Assembly: GCA_028277105.1 (NCBI GenBank) | Contig: JANQHO010000141.1 | Coordinates: 1 to 64,000 of the forward strand | DNA from: Owenweeksia sp. | GTDB lineage: Bacteria; Bacteroidota; Bacteroidia; Flavobacteriales; Schleiferiaceae | Direction of reading: 5' to 3' | DNA length: 64,000 bases | The notes under the pieces: model-generated | What the model saw: only the letters and a program-made list of their open reading frames with translations | What the model was told of the DNA's origin: nothing | Databases searched by the model: none | Made by a program: the position numbers and the translations under genes | Part shown: positions 15,975-23,647 of the stretch, piece by piece | Layout: each line of letters begins with the position of its first letter | Position numbering within the stretch: position 1 is the first letter of the stretch

Positions 15975-16126
15975 TATCTCTTGTTAATCGCATAACAAAT
16001 GAGATGGAATAAAAGAAATAAGCCGACTTTACAAAAGCCAGGATCAGGGTTTGTACCCCTGCCTCACAACTATGATATCAATAGTTTCGAGCTTCTTTCA
16101 AAGCAAAAATATTTAAAAAAAGTTGT

Positions 16127-16160
16127 ACAAGAGATAAGAAATGATTATTCTCTACATTTG
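16127..16160 (+). promoter_or_regulatory. cas9 promoter with overlapping guide-seed match
   Basis: TACATTTG at 16153-16160 is an exact Bacteroidota -7 box; transcription would start near 16166, giving a ~18-nt leader before the cas9 ATG at 16184. The region where the -33 element should lie (about 16127-16134) contains ACAAGAGATA (16127-16136), identical to the last ten bases of the crRNA-like guide. A canonical TTTG is missing there, so the promoter may be weak. Confidence 0.65.
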
Positions 16161-16183
16161 TTAATAATTAATTAGTTACATAC

Positions 16184-19100
16184 ATGGCTAAAATGACTCT
16201 GGGCCTGGATCTGGGCACAAATTCTATTGGCTGGGCATTGATCGAGCAGCTAAAGGATGGCTCCTGGCGAATAATAAAACTGGGTAGTCGCATTGTTCCT
16301 ATGGATGGTGCTGAAATGTCCAACTTTAAAAAAGGGCTTCCTCAAACAAAAAATGCACAGAAGAGAATGAAGAAAGGGATAAGGGTTGGCAATAAGAGGT
16401 ATAAACAGAGAAGAAACAAGCTCATATATGTTCTTCAAAAGCTGGATATGCTACCTGAACAGATCAGGCTCTCACGAGAATTTGACGATCCGTTGAAAAT
16501 CCAAAAGGTCAATGTGCTACCCGTGAGAAAAGGCGAAACGCAATACTCGGCTAAAGAATTCATGAAACTTAAAGTAAAGGCAATTCACGAGCCCGTTTCT
16601 AAGCAAGAACTTGGAAAGATTCTATACAGATTCAATCAGTTGCGGGGATATGCCGGAGGCGATGATGAAGACCAGCAAGACGAATTGGATAATGTATTGG
16701 GCATAAGATCCGATAAAAAATTTCCCGCCCAGGAAAACCGGATTCAGACTTTTAAAGTTCTGGACTATTCCTCAACAGAAGAGATCAAAAAGAAAAAAAA
16801 GGTCTTCAATCTAAAAGCTGTGGATAGCGATCAGGTAGAATGGTCGGGCACTACTTTGATTGAAAACATCACTATTGGTGATTCCCTGGAATTAAAGCAA
16901 ACCATTCGAAGGAATGCCAAAACAGGCGAGCTCACTTCTACAGAATTTTCTATTCCAAAAAAGACCGGTTGGCGCAAAAAGATGGAAAACCTAGAAGAAG
17001 CCCTCTACAAATACAGTAAAGAAAAAGGAAGAAAAATATACCTGAGTGAGTATTTTTTGGCTGCTCTTAATGATCATGAGTGGCTCCGGATTCGTGATAA
17101 TGTCATATTGCGTTCCAGGTATCAAGAGGAATTTGACGCGGTTTGGGAAAAGCAATATGACACACATTTTAAAAATGTTAGCCAGGAAACCATTAAAGAG
17201 ATAGCCAACTTTTTATTTCCGGGAACCAAAGAGTCCCAGCAAAAACTGCGACAAGAAGCCATTGACCGAGGATTGAAGCATACCATCAGGGATCAGATAA
17301 TCTATTTTCAAAGACCACTGAAAGATCAAAGTCATTTAATATCCGATTGCAGATTTGAAGCAGGCGAAAAAGCAGTAGCTAACAGCCACCCGCTTTTCCA
17401 GGAATATAAAATATGGGAGCAGATCAACAAGCTATCCATTAACCGCAGGACTCAGACAGGTCTTAAAAAAGATGGAAAACCCAGGTACAAATACCGGGAG
17501 AGAAATGTGTCTTCAACATTTAAAGAATTCCTTTTTGAAGAGCTGCAGGAAAAGGAAAAGTTATCCTTTAGTACGGTTTTCAAAAAGCTACAGCAAATCG
17601 ATGATTTTGAAGAGAACCAGGACTTTTTTAATGGTTTGAGTTCCAAGAGTGAATTGATAGGAAATACTACAAGGGCAACTCTAAAGAAACGTTTGGGCCG
17701 GTTTTGGAATTTGTTAGACCTTGATAAGGTTGAAAATCAAATAGAGTTATGGGATTTGCTTTATAATGGAAAAGGCAATGAATATGATTCGGACAGTGAT
17801 CGGAATAAGGCTCTTGCCCGATATTTAAAGAATAAAGGAATAGAAAAAGATAAACAATTTGATAAAGTTGTCACGGCTATATCATGTATTAAATTTCCAA
17901 GGCATTATCAATCCATTTCTCTAAAGGCAGTTGAAAAAGCATTGCCATTGGTCAGGGCCGGTAAATATTTTGATCATTCCAACTTTCCGGATGAGGGTCA
18001 TAACAGAATTATAAAACTACTCAATGAAACAACGGATGACCCTTATGAAAAGTCGGTGCAGAACTATTTAGAAAGCAACGAAAGTTTGGTTTTGACTGAA
18101 GGAGGCTTTATCAATGCACATGCATTAATGCTCCTATACGGACAGCACACGGCCAAAGAAATTGGTAAAAAAGATGTTCTGAACAGCTATGATGAAATTA
18201 AGCCTTTAGAGAGGCACTCTTTGCGAAACCCGTTGGTGGAACAGATGATAAATGAAACGTTGATGGTAGTTAAAGATATATGGAGAATCCACGGAAGGCC
18301 CTCAGAAATAAAAGTGGAGCTTGCGCGTGAATTAAAAAACAGCAAGAAAGAGCGGGAACGGATGCATGAAGCAAATGAAGAAAACAGGAAAGAAAATGAA
18401 CGGGTAAGGAAACGTTTAAGGGAATTAAAAGAAGAGCTTTCAAGTGGTAATGTTGAAAAGTATAAGCTGTGGAAAGGGCAAAGGAACACATCATCAGAAT
18501 ACGTTAAAAAATACGAGGCTACCAGCGAGGTAGAGAAAATGCGGTTATGGGAAGAGCAAGGGCACGTTGATCCCTACACGGGGAAGTCTATTCCATTATC
18601 AGCACTCTTTAATAAGGGTTTGTATGATGTTGATCATATCATTCCACAATCGAGATACTTTGACGATTCTTTAGGAAACAAAGTAGTATGCGCAACAGTG
18701 GTAAATAAAGACAAAGGTAACAGGACGGCCATGGAATACTTTGATACAGGTTCCATAGTATGCGAACTCTTACCCAAAGATGAGTTTATGGATAATGCTG
18801 TAAAAAAGTTTTTTGGCAATAAACGTAAACATATGCTGGCCACCAAAATCCCGGATAATCCCGTTGAGCGGCAGAAAAAAGAAACCCAGTATATTTCTGT
18901 GCGGGTGCGGGAAGAGCTTGCAAAAATGGTTGGCAGTAACCATGTAAAAACATCTTCAGGCGGTGTAACGCATTATTTGCGAAATCATTGGAGGGTTACA
19001 AGGGTTTTCAAAGAATTGCTCTTGGAAAGATTTACCAAGTATTTCGAGCTAAAGGCTGTAAAGGAATTCGATAAACTGAGTAAAGAGGGGGATGATGCTA

Positions 19101-20596
19101 TTTTTACCTATCTCGATGAACTGGCGGAAGCCAACCTTCCTGCTAAAAACAAGAAAGAATTACTAAAGGCCTACGACAAAGTTGAAAAGCCGGTTTCTCT
19201 AGAAGATTTTAAGAAACTATATCTGCAATGCCATATCTATTATAAAGATAACAATCTTATTATTCAAGGCTATACAAAGCGGTATGATCACCGTCATCAT
19301 GCAATGGATGCTTTGCTGGTGGCCTGCACAGATGAGAAAGCGGTAAAGCGCCTCAATGATCTGAATAAGCACTTGCAGGACTGGTTGGAAAAGAATATTG
19401 ACCGGTTTGGAATAGACTTAAAAGACGATGACGAGGATTTATTGGAGAACTTTTTGCAAATGGAAGACCGTATTCGTAAGAAGGTACTGGCAGATATAGA
19501 CAAGTTTCGAAAAATTGAATTGCCCTGGAACGGTTTTCTCAAAGAAGCCAAAACCGCTTTGGAAGAAATAGTTGTTTCCCATAAACCCAAAGACAAGCTG
19601 CTTATTCAATACAAGGAAGAAAAAGATGAAAAAGGGAAATTTAATAAAACGGCTGAAAAAACAATCAGGATCAGAGGGGCGTTGCATGAAGAAACTATAT
19701 ATGGCCTCTCATCCGGTAAAGAAAGTTATAGAGTGCCACTGACAAAATTTGCGGGAAATCAATTTGATACGGCAGGTAATATTGAAAAAATCACCAATCC
19801 TTTTTTAAGAGAAACTATCCGGGACCATTTTGAGAACACCCATAAAAAGAGCAGTACAGAAGCATTTGGAGCAGAAGGTATTCTTGGTTTAAATAAGCGT
19901 TTAGCTGAACGAACTATACTAAAGAATGGTAAGGTAATAGCCAAACCACATCCTCCGATCAATTCCGTTAAAGTTTACCGCAAAAAGCTTAAGGATGGAA
20001 AGAAGCATGAGATAACACTTCAAAAACTTGATCGTGAGAAAAGTTATAACAACAACCTATATGTAAATACAGGGAGCAACTATCTATTTGCGGTATTGCA
20101 AAAAGATGACGGTAGCAGGGATTACGATATCATCTCTTTGTTTGAAGCAGTAGAGCTACTGAAAGACAGTTTTAATTCTGCTAGTGATAAGGAGGCTTTT
20201 GATAAAGACAAAATGTTCAAAGAGTATTTTGAGCATAGGAATAAGGCCCAATTGCTTTTTACCCTGAAGCAGTATGACATGGTTTATTTCCCGGATGAAG
20301 AAGAGGAGGTTTTAACAACTTTTCCAAAGTTTCAAACTTTGGAAAAGTGGAAAAACCCTGATCGGCTAAAGAATATCTACACGGTTACTAAGTTTAGCGG
20401 TAAACAGATATACTTTCAAAATCACAGCATGGCAGAAGTTATAGAAAAGAAGGTTGAATTGGGTTCTCAGAATATGCTGGAATTTTACCAGGGAAGAAAG
20501 ATCATAGAATATAGTATTCCAATAGTACTTGACCGGCTAGGAAACATCATACCTGAAGGGTTTCAACACCCTCATGTGCTTGTAAACAAAACTTAA
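16184..20596 (+). CDS. cas9: Cas9 endonuclease, type II-C
   Basis: This 1470-aa protein is the RNA-guided DNA endonuclease of the locus. RuvC-I: LGLDLGTNSIGW with catalytic D9. An arginine/lysine-rich bridge helix lies at about residues 55-80. RuvC-II: IKVELAREL with E712. HNH: YDVDHIIPQS with D817 and H818, then N832 and N841. RuvC-III: HHAMDALLVA with H1039 and D1042. All catalytic residues are present, so it should cut both strands. The absence of csn2 or cas4 and the cas9-cas1-cas2 order place it in II-C, though it is long for that subtype. The C-terminal PAM-interacting part is about 1150-1470. A 29-bp palindrome identical to the RAYT-linked repeat lies in frame at residues ~1379-1388 (TFPKFQTLEK). 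An ATG nine bases downstream is an alternative start. Confidence 0.97.
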   Translation: MAKMTLGLDLGTNSIGWALIEQLKDGSWRIIKLGSRIVPMDGAEMSNFKKGLPQTKNAQKRMKKGIRVGNKRYKQRRNKLIYVLQKLDMLPEQIRLSREFDDPLKIQKVNVLPVRKGETQYSAKEFMKLKVKAIHEPVSKQELGKILYRFNQLRGYAGGDDEDQQDELDNVLGIRSDKKFPAQENRIQTFKVLDYSSTEEIKKKKKVFNLKAVDSDQVEWSGTTLIENITIGDSLELKQTIRRNAKTGELTSTEFSIPKKTGWRKKMENLEEALYKYSKEKGRKIYLSEYFLAALNDHEWLRIRDNVILRSRYQEEFDAVWEKQYDTHFKNVSQETIKEIANFLFPGTKESQQKLRQEAIDRGLKHTIRDQIIYFQRPLKDQSHLISDCRFEAGEKAVANSHPLFQEYKIWEQINKLSINRRTQTGLKKDGKPRYKYRERNVSSTFKEFLFEELQEKEKLSFSTVFKKLQQIDDFEENQDFFNGLSSKSELIGNTTRATLKKRLGRFWNLLDLDKVENQIELWDLLYNGKGNEYDSDSDRNKALARYLKNKGIEKDKQFDKVVTAISCIKFPRHYQSISLKAVEKALPLVRAGKYFDHSNFPDEGHNRIIKLLNETTDDPYEKSVQNYLESNESLVLTEGGFINAHALMLLYGQHTAKEIGKKDVLNSYDEIKPLERHSLRNPLVEQMINETLMVVKDIWRIHGRPSEIKVELARELKNSKKERERMHEANEENRKENERVRKRLRELKEELSSGNVEKYKLWKGQRNTSSEYVKKYEATSEVEKMRLWEEQGHVDPYTGKSIPLSALFNKGLYDVDHIIPQSRYFDDSLGNKVVCATVVNKDKGNRTAMEYFDTGSIVCELLPKDEFMDNAVKKFFGNKRKHMLATKIPDNPVERQKKETQYISVRVREELAKMVGSNHVKTSSGGVTHYLRNHWRVTRVFKELLLERFTKYFELKAVKEFDKLSKEGDDAIFTYLDELAEANLPAKNKKELLKAYDKVEKPVSLEDFKKLYLQCHIYYKDNNLIIQGYTKRYDHRHHAMDALLVACTDEKAVKRLNDLNKHLQDWLEKNIDRFGIDLKDDDEDLLENFLQMEDRIRKKVLADIDKFRKIELPWNGFLKEAKTALEEIVVSHKPKDKLLIQYKEEKDEKGKFNKTAEKTIRIRGALHEETIYGLSSGKESYRVPLTKFAGNQFDTAGNIEKITNPFLRETIRDHFENTHKKSSTEAFGAEGILGLNKRLAERTILKNGKVIAKPHPPINSVKVYRKKLKDGKKHEITLQKLDREKSYNNNLYVNTGSNYLFAVLQKDDGSRDYDIISLFEAVELLKDSFNSASDKEAFDKDKMFKEYFEHRNKAQLLFTLKQYDMVYFPDEEEEVLTTFPKFQTLEKWKNPDRLKNIYTVTKFSGKQIYFQNHSMAEVIEKKVELGSQNMLEFYQGRKIIEYSIPIVLDRLGNIIPEGFQHPHVLVNKT
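20319..20347. repeat. REP-like palindrome copy a, inside cas9
   Basis: A perfect palindrome with 14-bp arms (CTTTTCCAAAGTTT and its reverse complement) around a single C. It is identical to the core of copies b and f and is read through in frame as FPKFQTLEK. Confidence 0.85.
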
Positions 20597-20600
20597 CTAG

Positions 20601-20633
20601 AACTTTTCCAAAGTTTCAAACTTTGGAAAAGTT
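20601..20633. repeat. REP-like palindrome copy b, cas9-RAYT junction
   Basis: A perfect 33-nt palindrome (16-bp arms, one-base centre) starting four bases after the cas9 stop. As RNA it forms a long hairpin and may act as terminator, attenuator or RNA-end protector. Confidence 0.9.
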
Positions 20634-20648
20634 AAATCCGCACAGCTT

Positions 20649-21248
20649 ATGCAGGATAAAAAAGCCATATTGGAACCAGGATATACTTATCATATTTACA
20701 ATCGGGCTAATGGTAGTGAGCCGCTTTTTGTAAGCAATGCTAATTACCGCTTCTTTTTGGAGAAGTATAACTATTATATCTCACCTTTAGTAAATACCTT
20801 CTGCTATTGCCTGATGCCTAATCATTTTCATTTTTTGGTGGAGGTTAAGAGCCGGGAGGAGCTTTTTAAAGCTTTTCCCAAGTTCCAAACTTTGGAAAAG
20901 TTAGATCCAAACCACCTCAGCAAGCAGTTCTCTAATTTCTTCAGCAGCTATACCCAGGCTTTTAACAAACTCATGGGCAGGAAAGGAAGTTTGTTCATGA
21001 AAAATTTTAACAGAAAGAAGATTACAGATGAAAAATATTTGCTCAAACTTATTCACTACATCCATTACAATCCGGTAGAAGCGGGTTTGGCTATCCAGCC
21101 GGGAGAATGGAAATACAGTTCCTATACGGCTATTGTTTCGAATAAACCAACGCTGGTCAGCAGGAAAGTAGTTGTTGATCTGTTTGAAGACCTGGATAAC
21201 TTCATCTACTGCCATAAATACCCACCTGAATTAACAGGTATGGTTTAG
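20649..21248 (+). CDS. REP-associated tyrosine transposase (RAYT, Y1_Tnp/IS200-like)
   Basis: This 199-aa protein is a single-domain Y1 transposase of the RAYT class. The HUH metal site is HFH at residues 59-61 in CLMPNHFHFLVEV, a candidate nucleophilic tyrosine is Y101 in SSYTQAFNK, and the family signatures GRKGSLFMKNFNRKKI and HYIHYNPVEAGL are intact. RAYTs recognise and move REP palindromes; copies of a matching palindrome flank this gene on both sides (20601-20633 and 21258-21290). Another copy lies inside it (residues 76-84). It interrupts the cas9-cas1 order, so it is an insertion into or passenger of the CRISPR operon. No inverted terminal repeats of a classical IS are visible. Confidence 0.9.
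   Translation: MQDKKAILEPGYTYHIYNRANGSEPLFVSNANYRFFLEKYNYYISPLVNTFCYCLMPNHFHFLVEVKSREELFKAFPKFQTLEKLDPNHLSKQFSNFFSSYTQAFNKLMGRKGSLFMKNFNRKKITDEKYLLKLIHYIHYNPVEAGLAIQPGEWKYSSYTAIVSNKPTLVSRKVVVDLFEDLDNFIYCHKYPPELTGMV
20872..20900. repeat. REP-like palindrome copy c, inside the RAYT gene
   Basis: CTTTTCCCAAGTT and AACTTTGGAAAAG arms with one mismatch; read in frame as FPKFQTLEK (residues 76-84). Confidence 0.75.
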
Positions 21249-21257
21249 CAAGTAGCT

Positions 21258-21290
21258 AGCTTTTCCAAAGTTTGGAACTTTGGAAAAGCT
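21258..21290. repeat. REP-like palindrome copy d, RAYT-cas1 junction
   Basis: A 33-nt palindrome with 15-bp perfect arms (AGCTTTTCCAAAGTT) around TGG, ten bases after the RAYT stop and 22 bp before the cas1 ATG. Confidence 0.85.
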
Positions 21291-21312
21291 GATCATCATA
21301 AACCCGAAAACT

Positions 21313-22233
21313 ATGATCAAAAAAACGCTCTACTTCGGCAATCCCGCCTACCTTAAAAAAGAACAACATCAACTCAAAGTGGAGTTTCCTCCCGGAGAGG
21401 ATAAATCCCCCAAGAGTATCCCTATAGAAGATATTGGGATCGTTATTCTGGACCACCCCCGAGTAACTTTAACCCAGGCCTTGTTATCTGCTTTGATCGA
21501 TAATAATGCTGCTCTCCTGAGCTGCGACAGCCGTCACCTCCCGGCCGGTTTGTTTATGCCTATGAGTGCCAACCACGTGTATACCGAAAAGCTACGCCAC
21601 CAGTTGGAATCTTCCGAACCTTTGCGGAAAAATCTCTGGCAGCAAACGGTAAAGGCCAAAATTGCCAATCAGGCCCGGGTATTGCGTTTGTTTGGGAAAG
21701 AAGCCGATAATATGGATTACTGGGCCTCTAAGGTACGCAGTGGTGATCCCGACAATTACGAGGGGCGGGCGGCAGCTAATTACTGGGCTAAACTGATAGA
21801 AAGTGATCAGCCCTTTAAAAGAGGCCGTTTCGAAGAAGCGCCCAATAATTTGCTGAACTACGGCTATGCCGTACTGCGGGCCATAGTAGCCCGTAGCCTG
21901 GTGGCCAGCGGTATGTTGCCGGCTGTGGGTATTCACCATCGCAATAAATACAATCCCTTTTGTCTGGCTGATGATATTATGGAACCCTACCGCCCTTACG
22001 TGGACTTGTTGGTGCTGGATATAGCTGAACGCTACGATGAGGAAGAGGTGGAGCTTTTAACACCCCGTCTAAAACAGGAGCTTTTGGTCTTACCGACAAT
22101 AGATGTAGTGATCGAAGAAGCCAAAAGCCCTTTAATGGTGGGTATGCAGCGCAGTACAGCCAGTTTGATGCAGTGCTATGAAGGGGAGAAGCGGAGGATT
22201 GCTTATCCGGAGATACAGCCTGATAGTAGTTAA
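21313..22233 (+). CDS. cas1: Cas1 spacer-acquisition integrase (type II)
   Basis: From ATG 21313 this is 306 aa, starting MIKKTLYFGNPAYL. I reject an upstream TTG at 21280 because it lies inside the palindrome. Cas1 with Cas2 forms the integrase that inserts new spacers. The metal-binding residues fit E150 (DNYEGRAAANYW), H208 (IHHRNKYNPF) and the acidic group D220/D221/E224 (ADDIMEPYRP). The TAA stop is embedded in palindrome copy e. Length and sequence look like the type II branch of Cas1. Its neighbours on the same strand are cas9 (beyond the RAYT) and cas2. Confidence 0.96.
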   Translation: MIKKTLYFGNPAYLKKEQHQLKVEFPPGEDKSPKSIPIEDIGIVILDHPRVTLTQALLSALIDNNAALLSCDSRHLPAGLFMPMSANHVYTEKLRHQLESSEPLRKNLWQQTVKAKIANQARVLRLFGKEADNMDYWASKVRSGDPDNYEGRAAANYWAKLIESDQPFKRGRFEEAPNNLLNYGYAVLRAIVARSLVASGMLPAVGIHHRNKYNPFCLADDIMEPYRPYVDLLVLDIAERYDEEEVELLTPRLKQELLVLPTIDVVIEEAKSPLMVGMQRSTASLMQCYEGEKRRIAYPEIQPDSS

Positions 22234-22266
22234 CTTTTCCAAAGTTCCAAACTTTGGAAAAGTTAA
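22230..22266. repeat. REP-like palindrome copy e, cas1-cas2 junction
   Basis: A 37-nt palindrome with 17-bp perfect arms (TTAACTTTTCCAAAGTT) around CCA. The cas1 stop codon is inside its left arm; cas2 starts 44 bp later. Confidence 0.88.
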
Positions 22267-22301
22267 CAGGAAATATTTAGTACAAGTTTTGATATGGATA
22301 A

Positions 22302-22652
<351 letters not shown>

Positions 22653-22690
22653 CTTTCATTTTTTTATCCTGATTTTGGTCTTAACCAACT

Positions 22691-22736
22691 GAAAAAGAAC
22701 TTAGTTCGCCACGGTATGTTGTGACAGAACTAAGTT
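22691..22736 (-). terminator. Terminator-like hairpin at the cas2 end of the CRISPR array (minus-strand transcription)
   Basis: AACTTAGTTC at 22698-22707 (plus) is the exact reverse complement of GAACTAAGTT at 22727-22736 inside repeat 1. On the minus strand this gives a 10-bp stem, a 19-nt loop and then CTTTTTC. This is where a crRNA precursor made from the minus strand would leave the array. Confidence 0.55.
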
Positions 22737-23589
22737 ACAATTCAATTTGAAAGCGATTCACAACGAAAAGCCAAAAGATAATGATACCGGCCTTGTTGTG
22801 ACAGAACTAAGTTACAATTCAATTTGAAAGCGATTCACAACACTGTTATGGGCCTCTTTATCTTCTTTGGTGTTGTGACAGAACTAAGTTACAATTCAAT
22901 TTGAAAGCGATTCACAACACCAAAACACCAACCGTTTGCATTACAATAGTTGTGACAGAACTAAGTTACAATTCAATTTGAAAGCGATTCACAACACAAA
23001 TATGGCTAACCAAAAACACGCCAAAGTTGTGACAGAACTAAGTTACAATTCAATTTGAAAGCGATTCACAACGTTTGCGGAGCATTAAACGCACAAGAAA
23101 ACGTTGTGACAGAACTAAGTTACAATTCAATTTGAAAGCGATTCACAACGTACTGAAGGGCTCCTAGTGCGACATGAGCGTTGTGACAGAACTAAGTTAC
23201 AATTCAATTTGAAAGCGATTCACAACGGCATGGCTGACCAGCCTTGATCCGCGTGGGTTGTGACAGAACTAAGTTACAATTCAATTTGAAAGCGATTCAC
23301 AACTGACTCATTGTTGCCAAAAAATTTGATTTTGTTGTGACAGAACTAAGTTACAATTCAATTTGAAAGCGATTCACAACTCTATACGGGATCATAAAAA
23401 TGTAGCTGCCGTTGTGACAGAACTAAGTTACAATTCAATTTGAAAGCGATTCACAACTTGCCCTCTATAACATAGGTGTGTTGTTGTGTTGTGACAGAAC
23501 TAAGTTACAATTCAATTTGAAAGCGATTTACAACTCCTTGCGCTTTTTGTGCTTTTGTCCCTCCGTTGTGACAGAACTAAGTTACCATT
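22718..23589 (-). CRISPR. CRISPR array: 12 repeats (last truncated), 11 spacers of 30 nt
   Basis: The 47-nt repeats start at 22718, 22795, 22872, 22949, 23026, 23103, 23180, 23257, 23334, 23411 and 23488, a strict 77-nt period, so all 11 spacers are exactly 30 nt. On the plus strand the repeat begins GTTGTGACAGAACTAAGTTA and ends TTTGAAAGCGATTCACAAC. Repeats 1-10 are identical; repeat 11 has one change (GATTTACAAC). Repeat 12 at 23565 is cut after about 21 nt. The tracrRNA pairs with the minus-strand reading, so crRNAs come from the minus strand. That reading contains TAACTTAG, one base from the -7 consensus, as expected for II-C arrays with a promoter in each repeat. The truncated repeat keeps exactly that promoter-bearing part. 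New spacers are probably added at the cas2 end. Confidence 0.97.
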
Positions 23590-23635
23590 TTTATACACAA
23601 GTTGCTATTAAGGTCAACCTGGGCTTTTTTTATTT

Positions 23636-23643
23636 TAGGTTTG
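23636..23643 (+). promoter_or_regulatory. -7-like box immediately before dgt
   Basis: TAGGTTTG is an exact TAnnTTTG match but ends only four bases before the dgt ATG, so if used it would give a nearly leaderless mRNA. No -33 element is at the right distance; it may be chance. Confidence 0.3.
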
Positions 23644-23647
23644 CCCC

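Larger units (their letters stand above)
15821..16004 (-). ncRNA. Candidate crRNA-like regulatory RNA upstream of cas9
   Basis: On the minus strand this stretch contains in order: a guide-like segment (revcomp of 15975-16004, ending ACAAGAGATA), a degenerate half CRISPR repeat (15953-15974), a tRNA-like fold (15868-15938) and a strong terminator (15818-15850). The half repeat is the part that pairs with tracrRNA; it keeps 18 of 20 pairs including one wobble. The last 10 guide bases equal the plus-strand DNA at 16127-16136, just upstream of the cas9 -7 box. By analogy with tracr-L, CreR and scaRNA this could guide Cas9 to bind, not cut, its own promoter. Its promoter is not clear: a TTTG followed at 20 nt by TATTCCAT is weak. 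Function is inference. Confidence 0.5.
15848..16025. repeat. Perfect 12-bp inverted repeat bracketing the tRNA-like and guide region
   Basis: CGGCTTATTTCT at 15848-15859 is mirrored by AGAAATAAGCCG at 16014-16025. Outside it ATCCTGG at 15838-15844 is mirrored by CCAGGAT at 16038-16044. The spacing differs on the two sides, so this may be an old mobile-element edge or chance secondary structure. Confidence 0.4.

Noticed and set aside
15803-16012. A 69-aa plus-strand open frame upstream of cas9
   Set aside because: It runs through the terminator, tRNA-like sequence and half-repeat of the minus strand; the protein has no recognisable features.
22653-22717. A leader for plus-strand transcription of the array between cas2 and repeat 1
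   Set aside because: The tracrRNA pairs only with minus-strand crRNA, no -7 box is seen here, and the hairpin fits a terminator for the opposite direction. The region may still act as the integration-side leader.
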